Assembly: GCA_001898505.1 (NCBI GenBank) | Contig: MKTZ01000026.1 | Location: forward strand, 1-64,000 | Length of the DNA: 64,000 bases | Source: Sphingobacteriales bacterium 50-39 | Lineage (GTDB): Bacteria > Bacteroidota > Bacteroidia > Chitinophagales > Chitinophagaceae | Reading direction: 5' to 3' | Position numbers and translations under genes: made by a program | The notes under the pieces: model-generated | Seen by the model: the letters and a program-made list of their open reading frames with translations, nothing else | Told to the model about the DNA's origin: nothing | Databases searched by the model: none | Part shown: one piece after another, positions 50,750 to 61,096 of the stretch | Layout: every line of letters starts with the position of its first letter | How positions within the stretch are numbered: position 1 is the stretch's first letter

Positions 50750-53098
50750 ATGCTCAAGAATTATTTTAAGATTGCCTGGCGGAACCTGTTTCGTCACAAA
50801 GGTTTTGCCGCCAGCAACCTGCTGGGCCTTACCATTGGAATGACCTGTAGTATTCTTATCTTTTTATGGGTGCATGACGAGGTGTCCTACGACAGATTTC
50901 ACACCAACTATGACAATATCTACCAGATAATAGCCAATCGGGATTTTAAGAACCATGTCTTTACAGACAGGAACATGGTATTCCCTCTGGCGAAGTCGCT
51001 GGAGTCAGGCTATTCGAATATCAAAAATGCCGTGGAAATGAGCTATCCCGGGGATCATATCATTCAGTATGGGGATGCTAAGCTGAAGAAAAACGGGTAC
51101 GCGGTGAGTGAGCATTTCTTTGATGTCTTCTCCTGGAAATTCATTCGTGGCAATGCGGCAACAGCCATTACCGACCCATCTTCCATCGTGCTGACCCAGT
51201 CGGCAGCCAAGGCATTCTTTGGAAAGGAAGACCCCATCAATAAGACGCTAAAGCTCGACAATGACCGGAATTTCAAGGTGACGGCCATTATAGCCGATGC
51301 ACCGGATAATTCCACTTTCAAATTCGACTTTATATGCCTGTTCGACTACTCGCAGATGCAACAGCAAATGGCCGAATGGCGTAACTCTTCATGGAATGTC
51401 TTTGTACAGGTGACGCCGGGCAGCTCACAGGCCACGCTGGAAAAGGAAGCCAATGATGTCATGTTCTCACATAACCACGACAAGATCAGCAAATATTTCG
51501 CCTGGCCTATGAAGAAATGGAGGCTTTACAGCGACTTCAAGGACGGGAAAAGCGTCGGAGGGATGATCGAATATGTACAGCTGTTCACGGTCGTGGCCAT
51601 TATCATCCTGTTGATAGCCTGCATAAATTTCATGAACCTGAGCACGGCCCGTTCAGAACAACGGGCAAAGGAGGTAGGCATCCGGAAGACCCTGGGTTCG
51701 GACAGGAAACAGTTACGGTGGCAATTCCTTTTTGAGTCAATCATCCTCACCTTTATCGCTTTTATCTTTTCCATGTTGCTGGTGATGCTTTTACTACCCG
51801 CCTTCAACACCATGGTGGACAAGCATATGACGATCCATCCGGGTGATCCTGTTTTTTGGGTGGGTGTCGTCATCATCATTTTATTTACCGGCTTTGTGGC
51901 CGGCAGCTATCCTGCTTTCTATCTCTCTTCCTTCAATCCTGTCAAGGTGCTGAAAGGTACCTTCCTGGCCGGAAGGAAGGCCATACTCCCCCGGCGTATA
52001 CTCGTAGTAGGGCAGTTCGTGATCTCTATACTGCTGATCTCGGCTACCATTATCGTCTACCGGCAATTACAATATGTCAAGAACCGGGATCTGGGCTATG
52101 ATCCCGACAACCTGATCATGATACAGCAGGATCCCGACCTGGCTAAGAATTACGATGCCCTGAAACAGGAATTTATCAACACGGGCATGGTGGCTTCGGT
52201 GACACGCACCCTATCCCCCGTCACGGACATCTGGTGGAGAAGCCCTTCGCCGGATTGGGATGAAAAGCCGGCCGGCACGGAGATCATCTTCTGCGGACAG
52301 GCTGCCGATAAGGATTATGCCAAAACGCTGGGTGTAAAAATGCTGGAAGGAAAGGATTTTTCAGGAACGCCTGCCGACTCCGGGACCATGCTGCTGAACA
52401 AGGCGGCAGTGGACGCCATGCACCTGGTCAATCCTGTTGGGCATATTCTCAGATATGGCCCTCGCAAGTTCACCGTCATTGGCATCACTGATAATGTGGT
52501 TATGGAGAGCCCATACAAACCTGTGGATCCGCTGATGATCTATTACCAGCCTTTTAATACCGCCACTATCAGCATCCGGCTGAATAAAGGAGCGTCCCCG
52601 CAAAAGGCGATCGTCGCCCTCGAGCCCGTTGTAAAAAAATTCAGCCCCTCCACCCTATTCGAATATAGGTTTGCAGACCAGGAATTCGGTAAGAAGTTCC
52701 TTACGGAGGAACTCATCAGCAAGATCACGGACATATTCGCGGGACTTGCCATTTTTATCTGTTGTCTCGGATTGGCGGGACTGGCGTCCTTCACCATTGA
52801 AAAACGGATAAAAGAGATAGGCATCCGAAAAGTATTGGGAGCCAGTGTTTCGCAACTGCTGTTATTGCTGTCAAAGGAATTTCTCAAGCTGGTGCTACTG
52901 GCCTTTGTCATTGCCATCCCTCTCACCTGGTGGGCCATGGACAACTGGCTGGCCAAATACACTTTCCGGACATCGATCAGTCCATGGATCTTTGTCCTTG
53001 TAGGTGGTGTTATTTTGTTACTAACCCTGGCGGTAGTGAGCCTGAATACGTTGAGGGCCGCGGTGCGGAATCCCGTGAAGAGTTTACGAACGGAGTGA
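50750..53098 (+). CDS. FtsX/MacB-type ABC transporter permease
   Basis: A 782-residue permease of the same family as the gene at 4313-6691: start [30 protein letters not shown], periplasmic MacB_PCD-like part (about 45-250), three TM helices with [20 protein letters not shown] before the second, a second periplasmic domain, and a final FtsX unit ([25 protein letters not shown]) ending NPVKSLRTE. It is probably an independent transcription unit with a sigma54-like promoter and an upstream palindrome shared with the other copy. It overlaps the convergent sensor kinase gene by 15 bases. No ATPase is encoded nearby. Confidence 0.92.
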   Translation: MLKNYFKIAWRNLFRHKGFAASNLLGLTIGMTCSILIFLWVHDEVSYDRFHTNYDNIYQIIANRDFKNHVFTDRNMVFPLAKSLESGYSNIKNAVEMSYPGDHIIQYGDAKLKKNGYAVSEHFFDVFSWKFIRGNAATAITDPSSIVLTQSAAKAFFGKEDPINKTLKLDNDRNFKVTAIIADAPDNSTFKFDFICLFDYSQMQQQMAEWRNSSWNVFVQVTPGSSQATLEKEANDVMFSHNHDKISKYFAWPMKKWRLYSDFKDGKSVGGMIEYVQLFTVVAIIILLIACINFMNLSTARSEQRAKEVGIRKTLGSDRKQLRWQFLFESIILTFIAFIFSMLLVMLLLPAFNTMVDKHMTIHPGDPVFWVGVVIIILFTGFVAGSYPAFYLSSFNPVKVLKGTFLAGRKAILPRRILVVGQFVISILLISATIIVYRQLQYVKNRDLGYDPDNLIMIQQDPDLAKNYDALKQEFINTGMVASVTRTLSPVTDIWWRSPSPDWDEKPAGTEIIFCGQAADKDYAKTLGVKMLEGKDFSGTPADSGTMLLNKAAVDAMHLVNPVGHILRYGPRKFTVIGITDNVVMESPYKPVDPLMIYYQPFNTATISIRLNKGASPQKAIVALEPVVKKFSPSTLFEYRFADQEFGKKFLTEELISKITDIFAGLAIFICCLGLAGLASFTIEKRIKEIGIRKVLGASVSQLLLLLSKEFLKLVLLAFVIAIPLTWWAMDNWLAKYTFRTSISPWIFVLVGGVILLLTLAVVSLNTLRAAVRNPVKSLRTE

Positions 53099-56000
53099 TC
53101 GCAATGACCATTTCTTCAATATATTCATCAACCTGTCCAGCTGCAGGGGCTTGCTGATATAGTCGTCCATGCCGGCGGATAGGCATGCCTGTCTGTCCTC
53201 TTCCTGTGCATCTGCCGTGAGAGCGATAATGACAGGCTGTTCTCCGCCGCGGCTGCGTATCAGGCGGGTGGCTTCCAGACCATCCATTAGAGGCATTTGC
53301 ACATCCATGAAGACAATATCGAACTCCTGTTCACCCAGCTTATCGATGGCCTCCTGGCCATTCTCTACCATGACAGGGCCATAGCCCAGCTTGGCAAGCA
53401 CATGATCGATCAATTGCCTGTTGACGAGGTTGTCCTCAGCAATGAGTATACGTAGAGGGAAGTTTCTGGCAAATCTGTCGGAAAGCTTTTGCGGATGCTG
53501 TTCCTCCTGTCCTAAAAAGGTTTGATGGCCTTGCAGGAGGCGGGCAATATATTTGAGCAGCAAATGGTGTTTTACAGGCTTGTTCAGCACGGCCTGGAAA
53601 AGATCGGGGTATTTTCTTCTCGTCTCGTTACCCACGGAGCTGAGCAATAAGATAGGCACGTCATTGTTTTTTGTCCTAAGGGTCTTTGCCAGCGTAATGC
53701 CATCCATTTCCGGCATATGCAGATCGGATATCACGAGGTCCGCCCGGCGCTGATCCAGCATAATCAGCGCTTCCCGGACAGAGGCAGCCAGCAGCGGACG
53801 TATCTTCCATTGCTGGAGAAGACGTTGCAGGATGGTACGATTGGTTGTATTATCATCCACTACCAGCACGGTGCTACCTTCCAGGTCAGAGGCCTGCGCG
53901 GGTACTTCTTTTTCGTGAATGACATGTCCCTTGTCCATCCGTACATAAAATGTAAAGGTGGTGCCGGTCCCTTCCCTGCTCTCTACTTTGATATCACCTC
54001 CCATGATCCGGATGAGCTTTTCGCTGATGGCCAGCCCCAGTCCCGTGCCACCATATTTACGGGTAGTAGAGGAGTCAGCCTGTGTAAAGGCCTTAAAAAG
54101 TCTGTTCAGCTTATCCGGAGGGATACCGATGCCGGTGTCCCTTACTTCGAATTCCAGCAGCAGTCCCTGCTGTTCCGGACGATCCAGCAGACGGGCGCCA
54201 AGGTATACCTCGCCCTGGGCTGTAAACTTCACGGCATTGCCCACCAGGTTCATCAATATCTGCTTAAGGCGGATGTCGTCCCCATGGATATATTCCGGCA
54301 CCAGGGGAGATATCTCATATACCAGTTCGATACCCGCCCTGGCGGCCCTGTCGGAAAAAACATCCAGTACCTCTTCCACCGAAGAATGTATCTCGAAATC
54401 ATGCGGGTCCAGCTCCATGCTGCCGGCCTCGATCTTGGAAAAGTCCAGGATGTCGTTGATGACGGACATGAGGCTTTCCCCGCAGCTGCGGATAGTGGTA
54501 GCATATTCCTCTTGTTCCTCCGTCAGGGGAGTCTGGAACAGAAGGGAGGACATGCCGATGACACCATTGAGCGGTGTTCTGATCTCATGGCTCATGGTAG
54601 CCAGAAAGGCGCTCTTGGCGCGATTGGCCGTCTCGGCCTGTAGTGTACGCTCAGCCACCAGCCGCTCCAGTATGATCTTTTGCTTTTGCATGCGGTAGAT
54701 ACGCCACCTGTAGAATGAATACAAGGCGCCGCAAAGGAACAATACCGCCGCGACCCTGAACCACCATGTCTGCCACCAGGGTGGCCGTATCACCAGCTGC
54801 AGGGTATATTCCTTGTCTGACCAGGCTCCCCTGCTATCCCATCCCTTGACCTTAAAGGTATAGGTTCCCGGGTCGAGATTGGTATAAGTGGCGGTATGTC
54901 TTGTTCCGGACTCATTCCAACCCTTGTCGAAACCTCCCAGCATGTAAGCATACTGCTTTTTGCGGGCGATGGTATAGTTCAGGGAGGCAAATTCGAAAGA
55001 GATAATGGAACTGGAATAAGGCAGCGTGATTGCCTGAGTAAAGGTGATATTACTCTTTAGCGGAGAAGGGTCCTTATCGTCCCGTGCGATGGGCACATCT
55101 TTGGCAAAAAGCTGGAAACGAGTCATGACCAGCGGAGGATCGAAATGGCTTTCATGCAGGCTGTCCGGAAGGAAGACATTGAAACCATTGGCGCCGCCAA
55201 AATAGAGAGATCCGTTGTTACTGCGGATAGAGGAATGCGCTTTGAATTCATCGCCCTGAAGGCCATCGGCAATGGAGAAGTTCCTAAAAGCATGGGTTGA
55301 GGGTGTGAAGCGGGAAATACCCTTCAGCGTGCTGACCCATATATTCCCCTTCCTATCTTGCAAAATGCTCATAATCGTATTGTCAGGAAGGCCATTTTCA
55401 ATAAAATAGGAGGTAAATTTCCCCGTACGACTATCCAGGCAGTCGAGACCGGCACTGGTACCGATCCAGATATTGCCCCGAACATCTTCCAGGAGGCAAT
55501 TGATGCTATTGCTGGAAAGGCTGTTTTGATTGTCGTTGTGTGAGAAATGCTGAAAGGTCCAGGTCTTTTTATCCAGCATGTCCAGTCCCTTGTCATAGGT
55601 CGCAAACCAGAGCCTTTTCCTGGAGTCGCCTAACATACAGCGCACTCTATCACTGCTGAGCTGGCCATTGGAATGGGTGAAATGTCGGAAGCCAGGCCGG
55701 CCGGGATGATACAGATCGACCCCCGTACCGTATACCGCCAGCCAGAGATCACCATCCGGGTCCATCACCATGTTATCGATATTGTTCCCGCTGATCGTAG
55801 TAGAATCTCCCGGATCATTCCTGAACACATGGGCGATCTTGTGCTGTTTGTCCATGACATCGAGCCCGGCGCCAACGGTACCTATCCATAAATTGCCTCC
55901 TCTGTCGGTGAGGAGGCTTTGTATATAATCGCTGGCAATGGAGTTACCGTTGTGGTGACGGAAAACGATGAACCTGCCTGTCGCCGGGTCGAAGAGGTTC

Positions 56001-57190
56001 AGCCCGCCCCCATCCGTGCCTATCCACATCTGCCCCTGATCGCTCTCCGAAAAGGCAAGGACATTGTTGTTGCTCAGCGAAGAGCCGGAAGTGTTGCGAC
56101 GATAATGGGAGATGAGTGCAGCGTCCCTGTTACTGAGATTGATCCCTCCGCTGTATGTTCCTACCCACATATTGTTATGTCTGTCCCGATAGATGGAATA
56201 GACGGAATTGTTGCTCAGAGAGGCGTTGTCTATATCGTCGCTGACATAAGTCCGAAAGCTTTGCGTATAGGGATTGAAAATACTCAGCCCTCCATTCTCC
56301 GTGCCGATCCAGATATTGCCGCCGGCATCTTCGGACAGACATAGAACGATGTCCAGCGGCAGAGTAGTAGGGTCCGTGGGATTGTTCCTATAATGCCGGA
56401 AGGAATTGGTAGCAGGTTGATAGCAATCAAGTCCCCCTCCCCTGGTCCCTATCCATATCTGTCCATGGCTGTCCTGGAAGAGGCAACGGGCATTGTTGTA
56501 CGTGAGCGAGCCGGGATTGCGCGGGTCGTGGACATAGCGGGTAAACTTATCAGTGGCGGTGTTTAGCCGGCATATGCCCCCGCGAAAGGTAGCCGCCCAT
56601 AGCTGATGATCCCTGTCTTCGAGCACATCGGTGACATTGTTGTCAGGAAGGCTGGCAGGTTGAGTGGCGTCCTGCCTGAAGATGCGGCAATTGCCGGTGG
56701 CTGGGTCCATCCTGTTGAGGCCGCCGCTTTCTGTCCCGATCCAGAGATGACCGGCCTGGTCCAGCGTGGTACAGTTGACAAAATTGTCGGAAAGACTGTT
56801 GGGCCGATGCGGATCATGGACAAAGCGTGAAAAACTGTATTTATTCTGATCCAGGCGGTTGATCCCCCCACCCCAGGTGCCTATCCAGATATTGCCCTGG
56901 GTATCTTCGGTGAGCGATCTAATGTAATTATTGGTCAGGCTGGAGGAATCCTTCGGGTCATTACGGTAAACGATGAACTGGTAGCCATCCCAGCGGTTGA
57001 GGCCATTCTGGGTGCCAAACCAGAGAAATCCGGCCCTATCCTGGAGGATACAGGTGACATTGCTTTGGGACAGGCCGCTATTGGTGCTGAGATGGGAGAA
57101 TTTGATCGTGACGGGCTGGGAAAAAGAGCACAACGGCAGGCAGAGGATCGATAAAAAAAGGCTCCGTCGAGCTGTCCGCGTCATAATCAT
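53084..57190 (-). CDS. Hybrid sensor histidine kinase with two-component propeller and two receivers
   Basis: A 1368-residue inner-membrane kinase. Signal peptide (about 1-25), then about 14 propeller repeats ([38 protein letters not shown] and later copies) forming periplasmic sensor blades to about residue 650. A Y_Y_Y domain ([20 protein letters not shown]) and one TM helix ([17 protein letters not shown]) follow. HisKA has the phospho-acceptor His868 (MSHEIRTPL), then HATPase ([25 protein letters not shown]). Two receivers have Asp1156 ([11 protein letters not shown]) and Asp1296 ([11 protein letters not shown]). Unlike HTCC regulators it lacks an AraC DNA-binding end, and no HPt is seen, so it must signal to another protein. 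It overlaps the permease gene by 15 bases. Confidence 0.92.
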   Translation of the reverse strand: MIMTRTARRSLFLSILCLPLCSFSQPVTIKFSHLSTNSGLSQSNVTCILQDRAGFLWFGTQNGLNRWDGYQFIVYRNDPKDSSSLTNNYIRSLTEDTQGNIWIGTWGGGINRLDQNKYSFSRFVHDPHRPNSLSDNFVNCTTLDQAGHLWIGTESGGLNRMDPATGNCRIFRQDATQPASLPDNNVTDVLEDRDHQLWAATFRGGICRLNTATDKFTRYVHDPRNPGSLTYNNARCLFQDSHGQIWIGTRGGGLDCYQPATNSFRHYRNNPTDPTTLPLDIVLCLSEDAGGNIWIGTENGGLSIFNPYTQSFRTYVSDDIDNASLSNNSVYSIYRDRHNNMWVGTYSGGINLSNRDAALISHYRRNTSGSSLSNNNVLAFSESDQGQMWIGTDGGGLNLFDPATGRFIVFRHHNGNSIASDYIQSLLTDRGGNLWIGTVGAGLDVMDKQHKIAHVFRNDPGDSTTISGNNIDNMVMDPDGDLWLAVYGTGVDLYHPGRPGFRHFTHSNGQLSSDRVRCMLGDSRKRLWFATYDKGLDMLDKKTWTFQHFSHNDNQNSLSSNSINCLLEDVRGNIWIGTSAGLDCLDSRTGKFTSYFIENGLPDNTIMSILQDRKGNIWVSTLKGISRFTPSTHAFRNFSIADGLQGDEFKAHSSIRSNNGSLYFGGANGFNVFLPDSLHESHFDPPLVMTRFQLFAKDVPIARDDKDPSPLKSNITFTQAITLPYSSSIISFEFASLNYTIARKKQYAYMLGGFDKGWNESGTRHTATYTNLDPGTYTFKVKGWDSRGAWSDKEYTLQLVIRPPWWQTWWFRVAAVLFLCGALYSFYRWRIYRMQKQKIILERLVAERTLQAETANRAKSAFLATMSHEIRTPLNGVIGMSSLLFQTPLTEEQEEYATTIRSCGESLMSVINDILDFSKIEAGSMELDPHDFEIHSSVEEVLDVFSDRAARAGIELVYEISPLVPEYIHGDDIRLKQILMNLVGNAVKFTAQGEVYLGARLLDRPEQQGLLLEFEVRDTGIGIPPDKLNRLFKAFTQADSSTTRKYGGTGLGLAISEKLIRIMGGDIKVESREGTGTTFTFYVRMDKGHVIHEKEVPAQASDLEGSTVLVVDDNTTNRTILQRLLQQWKIRPLLAASVREALIMLDQRRADLVISDLHMPEMDGITLAKTLRTKNNDVPILLLSSVGNETRRKYPDLFQAVLNKPVKHHLLLKYIARLLQGHQTFLGQEEQHPQKLSDRFARNFPLRILIAEDNLVNRQLIDHVLAKLGYGPVMVENGQEAIDKLGEQEFDIVFMDVQMPLMDGLEATRLIRSRGGEQPVIIALTADAQEEDRQACLSAGMDDYISKPLQLDRLMNILKKWSLRSLRS

Positions 57191-57272
57191 TGGATTTAAC
57201 TACTATTTCTCCCATTTGTTAACGCAAAGGTTTCTAATATATTATATGAACTTTAGATACTGTGAAAAACCT

Positions 57273-57280
57273 TAGCTTTG
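57273..57280 (+). promoter_or_regulatory. -7 element of the MscS-like gene
   Basis: TAGCTTTG matches TAnnTTTG, 28 bases before the ATG at 57309. The -33 element is weak (TTTAG 17 bases upstream). Confidence 0.35.
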
Positions 57281-57308
57281 GGGCATATCTCATAATGGAA
57301 TTTTTACT

Positions 57309-59759
57309 ATGAAAAGCCTCTTCTTATTACTTACGGCTTTTTTGATGATGGGGTTTGCCTCCGCCCAGGATAGCACAAGGGCAGCTGCACCCAAATCTCC
57401 CGCCGACACGGTCAAATCTCAACAAAAAGGAGAATTAAAGACCCAGCGTAAAAAGGGAAAGATCTTCGAGCGGGAAAAGCCCGAACGCCGCAAGTTCGAC
57501 TCCACCCTTTTTACCAACAGTACAGTTGCTACCCGCGACGACTACATGGCAAGCATGGAAAGAGTATATGACATGCTGAGCCAGGTGCCTGCCGTAACGG
57601 CAACCTTTGACCAACTGGATGAGATAGACACCAATCTGGCCGATGAGGATTCAGCACTGGCCATTTTGAGCGAGCGGCTTTCTGCGGGCGACAGGTCCCT
57701 GAACATCCGGAACCTGCAGATGTTCAATACCCTGCTGGATGAGCTCGACCGTAATACGGATGGGTATAGCAAACTCCTGAATGAATACGACAAGAAGATG
57801 GATGCAGTAAAAAAAGATGTGGAGCAAATGAAGAAGGACACCCTGCTACTGCATATTTTTCGTGATTCGGCGCTAAAAGCTTCGTTCCAGGTGCAATTGC
57901 AGCAGTTGAAAACCAAATGGAGACAGGCGGACAGCCTGATCAGGCTCTATTCCGACCAGATCAACGATCTGAAGGCACAGGCCACGGCTAATTCCATCAC
58001 AATCGAGGACCTGATATCCAGAGTAGATCAGGATTTGAAGGACATCGGCACCAGGGCCTTCGGGAAAGAACGCCGGTATCTATGGGAACCGCGTGCACCG
58101 GGGATACGCAATAACTTCTCCGGAGACAACTTCAAACGCAGTCTGGCCGAAGAACAGCAGCTGGCCCGGTATTATTTTGCCAACACCCGTACCAAAAGGT
58201 TCTGGCTATTGACGACAGGGATCGTATTCTTCTTTTGGATCGTATTCAATTTCAGGGCGCTGAGACGCAGGAATAGCCTGGCGGCGCTAAACGAATTCAA
58301 GTTTCGGTATATCACCACATGGCCATGGATCGCCACGCTGGTGTTCATCCTTAGCCTGGCGCCTTTGTTCGATGCTCATGCGCCTGCTATCTATATCGAG
58401 TCGACGCAGTTCCTTCTCATGGCGCTGCTGACAATAATTTTCTGGAAACGGTTCTCTCGTCCTACGTTCTATGGGTGGTGCATCTTTATCCTGCTTTTTC
58501 TGCTGGTGCCCGTTACCCGCGTACTGGGCCTGCCCATCAGCATGCAGCGTTGGGCTAATTTCTTTCAGAACGGGTTTTCCGTTGCCTTTGGGCTTGTATA
58601 TCTTTTTAGCAGGAAGATGGAGGACAGCCGTCCCCGGCTGATGAAGGCAGCGGCCTGGTTGTATGTATTCCTGAACCTGTTGGCCATGGTCTGCAATCTC
58701 ATGGGAAGGGTCACTCTGTCGCAGATATTTGGCGCTACGGCGGTATATTCTTTTGCACAGACCGTTAGCCTGGGCGTCTTTGTGCGCAGCGTGGTGGAGG
58801 CATTCCTACTGCAAATACAGACCAGTCGTGTGCGTAAAAAATATCCGGAGCATTTCGATTATAAAAAAATAGAAAGGTCCGTTGGACGGTTCACCGGCGC
58901 AGTAGCTATCCTGTTGTGGCTGATCGTATTTACTTCCAACCTGAATATTTTCGATGCCATCAACGACGCATTGACGGAGTTCTTCAATACACCACGCCAG
59001 GTAGGCAGCCTGCCCTTTACGGCAGGAGGCATCCTGCTCTTTGCGGGTATCATCTGGGTTGCAAATTTTCTTCAGAAATATATCGCCTACTTTTTTGGCG
59101 ACACGGGAGACGATGCAGCATTGGATGACTCCGGGCAAAGATCCCGTCTGCTGGTCACCCGGCTGATCCTGCTGACAGTAGGCTTCCTGGTGGCGGTGGC
59201 TGCTTCGGGACTGTCCATCGACAGGATAACGGTGATCATCGGCGCCCTGGGTGTCGGCATCGGTCTTGGCCTGCAAAGTATCGTAAACAATTTCGTTTCG
59301 GGCATCATCCTCATCTTCGACCGCCCCCTAAGGATCGGGGACACGGTAGAAGTGGGAGACAAAAAAGGAAGGGTAAAGGAGATAGGTATCCGAAGCAGCA
59401 CGCTCCTGACAGAGGACGGCGCCGAGGTGATCATTCCCAATGGAGATGTGCTGTCCCGCAATATCGTCAACTGGACCCTGAGCAATAATCATGTGCGGAT
59501 GAGCCTTTCCTTTACCATCGATAAGCCGGAGCATATGGAGTCCATTCAGCCGGAAGCGATAAAAGAGATCGTACGCAGCCATCCGAATGTATTTGCCGCC
59601 CGCCCGCCGGAAGTACTGGTAAATATCCTCACCTCCAAGTCCATGGAGGTAAAAGTGCTCTTCTGGGGAAATGATATCTCAAAGAACACGCTAACCTCCG
59701 CGGAAGTACGGGCCGCTATTTACCGTTATCTCGATCAGCAGGGTATAAATGTCGTGTAA
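57309..59759 (+). CDS. Large MscS-type mechanosensitive channel
   Basis: An 816-residue inner-membrane channel. A signal peptide (1-19, ending FASAQ) leads to a periplasmic helical region with coiled coil (about 60-260; LDELDRNTDGYSKLLNEYDKKMDAVKKDVEQMKKDT), then several TM helices (about 295-560). The MscS pore unit follows (VIIGALGVGIGLGLQSIVNNFVSGIILIFDRPLRIGDTVEVG, about 635-685) with the beta domain TLLTEDGAEVIIPNGDVLSRNIVNWTLSNN. This resembles MscK/MscM-like long channels without their N-terminal porin-like domain. Such channels open under membrane tension and release solutes after osmotic downshock. Ends at a strong terminator shared with the convergent TPR gene. Confidence 0.9.
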   Translation: MKSLFLLLTAFLMMGFASAQDSTRAAAPKSPADTVKSQQKGELKTQRKKGKIFEREKPERRKFDSTLFTNSTVATRDDYMASMERVYDMLSQVPAVTATFDQLDEIDTNLADEDSALAILSERLSAGDRSLNIRNLQMFNTLLDELDRNTDGYSKLLNEYDKKMDAVKKDVEQMKKDTLLLHIFRDSALKASFQVQLQQLKTKWRQADSLIRLYSDQINDLKAQATANSITIEDLISRVDQDLKDIGTRAFGKERRYLWEPRAPGIRNNFSGDNFKRSLAEEQQLARYYFANTRTKRFWLLTTGIVFFFWIVFNFRALRRRNSLAALNEFKFRYITTWPWIATLVFILSLAPLFDAHAPAIYIESTQFLLMALLTIIFWKRFSRPTFYGWCIFILLFLLVPVTRVLGLPISMQRWANFFQNGFSVAFGLVYLFSRKMEDSRPRLMKAAAWLYVFLNLLAMVCNLMGRVTLSQIFGATAVYSFAQTVSLGVFVRSVVEAFLLQIQTSRVRKKYPEHFDYKKIERSVGRFTGAVAILLWLIVFTSNLNIFDAINDALTEFFNTPRQVGSLPFTAGGILLFAGIIWVANFLQKYIAYFFGDTGDDAALDDSGQRSRLLVTRLILLTVGFLVAVAASGLSIDRITVIIGALGVGIGLGLQSIVNNFVSGIILIFDRPLRIGDTVEVGDKKGRVKEIGIRSSTLLTEDGAEVIIPNGDVLSRNIVNWTLSNNHVRMSLSFTIDKPEHMESIQPEAIKEIVRSHPNVFAARPPEVLVNILTSKSMEVKVLFWGNDISKNTLTSAEVRAAIYRYLDQQGINVV

Positions 59760-59762
59760 TTG

Positions 59763-59788
59763 AAAAGGGCCCCGATCGGGGCCCTTTT
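59763..59788. terminator. Strong bidirectional terminator
   Basis: A perfect palindrome with arms AAAAGGGCCCCGA and TCGGGGCCCTTTT lies between two convergent stop codons (59759 and 59794), with T-runs on either strand. Confidence 0.9.
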
Positions 59789-59793
59789 TATGT

Positions 59794-61071
59794 TTAGTGG
59801 TCTTTATCCACGTTGTTGAACTTCGTCGTATAGGAATCTACTTTATCCTTCAGGTTCTTCTGCTCGTAAATGGTGATCAGCAGGTCATAGGCGTCCTTGA
59901 GACTCTGTTTCTCTTCCATTTTCAGCTTGCCCTTGGAGCCCAGGTCCTGATCCACTTTTTCGAAATAAGGGATGGCCTCGTCAAATTTCTTGCCTGCCTC
60001 GACACGCAGCGCTGCACGTTTCTTTACATCGTCGGGAGTCTTGCCGGGGATCTTCTTAGTCTGGCCTTGCAGGTCGACACCGGCATTATAGGATATCTGT
60101 CCTAATACCAGGGCAGCCTGGGGATAATCGGGCTGTATCTCCAGACATTTCTTCAACATCTCCTGCGCCTTGGCAACGAGGGCGTCGGCATTGGCGGGAC
60201 GCTTGCCGGAAGATGTGTCGGATGCATATTGATATAATTCAAGGCCATAGTTGAAGGCAAAGAGGTGATTCTTGGGGAACTTGGTTACGATCTCATCGTA
60301 TTTGGCCCAGAGAGAATCCTTGACACCTTTTTCGCGGAGATTGTCCAGCTCGGTGCTGGGCCAGAAAAGATCTTCGGGGTATTGCTCCTTGGCCAGGGTT
60401 ATGAACTTGTTGGTATTGGCCTCATCTTTTTTCTGATTGTAATAGTCTACCAGCCATTTGTAGATGTCGATCATGTTCGAGCCATTGATATTGGCGATCT
60501 TGGCTTCAGCCAGCTTGCCATAATAGACGGCTGCGGAGTCGCGCTTACCGGCCTTTTCGGCGGAGATGCCGGCATACAGCGTGGACGTGGTATCGATCTT
60601 CAGGTTGGTCCAGCCTTTGGCATTCATGAACGAGCTGGTGCGAAGGGCGCCGCTGAAATTCATGAGGGCTGAGTCATATTTGCCACCGTTGTAGTCATTG
60701 GCGCCTACCTGGAAATATCCCTGGTAGATCTCGTTGACGGGCTTGTAGCCATCCATCTGTAAAAACAGCAGTTTCTTATCATCAATCTCCGTATATTTCT
60801 TCAACGCTTCAAAGGCCTGATCACGGGCATCGGGATATTGTCCGCTCAACGGGCCGGCGGCAATAGCATTATATATTTTCAGCTTGGTATACCAGGCTTC
60901 GCTGTTCTTTTGATTTTTTTCGACGGCAAGCGCCTTGTCTATTTCGGCCTTGGCTTCAGGGATTTTATTCGATTTGAGAAGATCTTTAGCCTTATCCACA
61001 TTCTGTGCGAACAGGCCCCATCCGGCAAGCGAAAGCAATCCAGTGACCAGAAGTCGTTTATTCACGTTCAT
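59794..61071 (-). CDS. Exported TPR-repeat protein
   Basis: A 425-residue protein starting MNVNKRLLVTGLLSLAGWGLFAQ, with a signal peptide; an upstream start at 61107 would overlap gyrA. It consists of helical TPR-like pairs (VDKAKDLLKSNKIPEAKAEIDKALAV; ALMNFSGALRTSSFMNAKGWTNL; AEKAGKRDSAAVYYGKLAEAKI; ALVAKAQEMLKKCLEIQPDYPQAALVLGQI). It likely acts as a periplasmic scaffold; function unknown. The gene follows gyrA by 25 bases, an arrangement I believe is common in this lineage, and ends at the strong terminator. Confidence 0.8.
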   Translation of the reverse strand: MNVNKRLLVTGLLSLAGWGLFAQNVDKAKDLLKSNKIPEAKAEIDKALAVEKNQKNSEAWYTKLKIYNAIAAGPLSGQYPDARDQAFEALKKYTEIDDKKLLFLQMDGYKPVNEIYQGYFQVGANDYNGGKYDSALMNFSGALRTSSFMNAKGWTNLKIDTTSTLYAGISAEKAGKRDSAAVYYGKLAEAKIANINGSNMIDIYKWLVDYYNQKKDEANTNKFITLAKEQYPEDLFWPSTELDNLREKGVKDSLWAKYDEIVTKFPKNHLFAFNYGLELYQYASDTSSGKRPANADALVAKAQEMLKKCLEIQPDYPQAALVLGQISYNAGVDLQGQTKKIPGKTPDDVKKRAALRVEAGKKFDEAIPYFEKVDQDLGSKGKLKMEEKQSLKDAYDLLITIYEQKNLKDKVDSYTTKFNNVDKDH

Positions 61072-61096
61072 AATTATTATTTTAAGAAGTTGGTTT

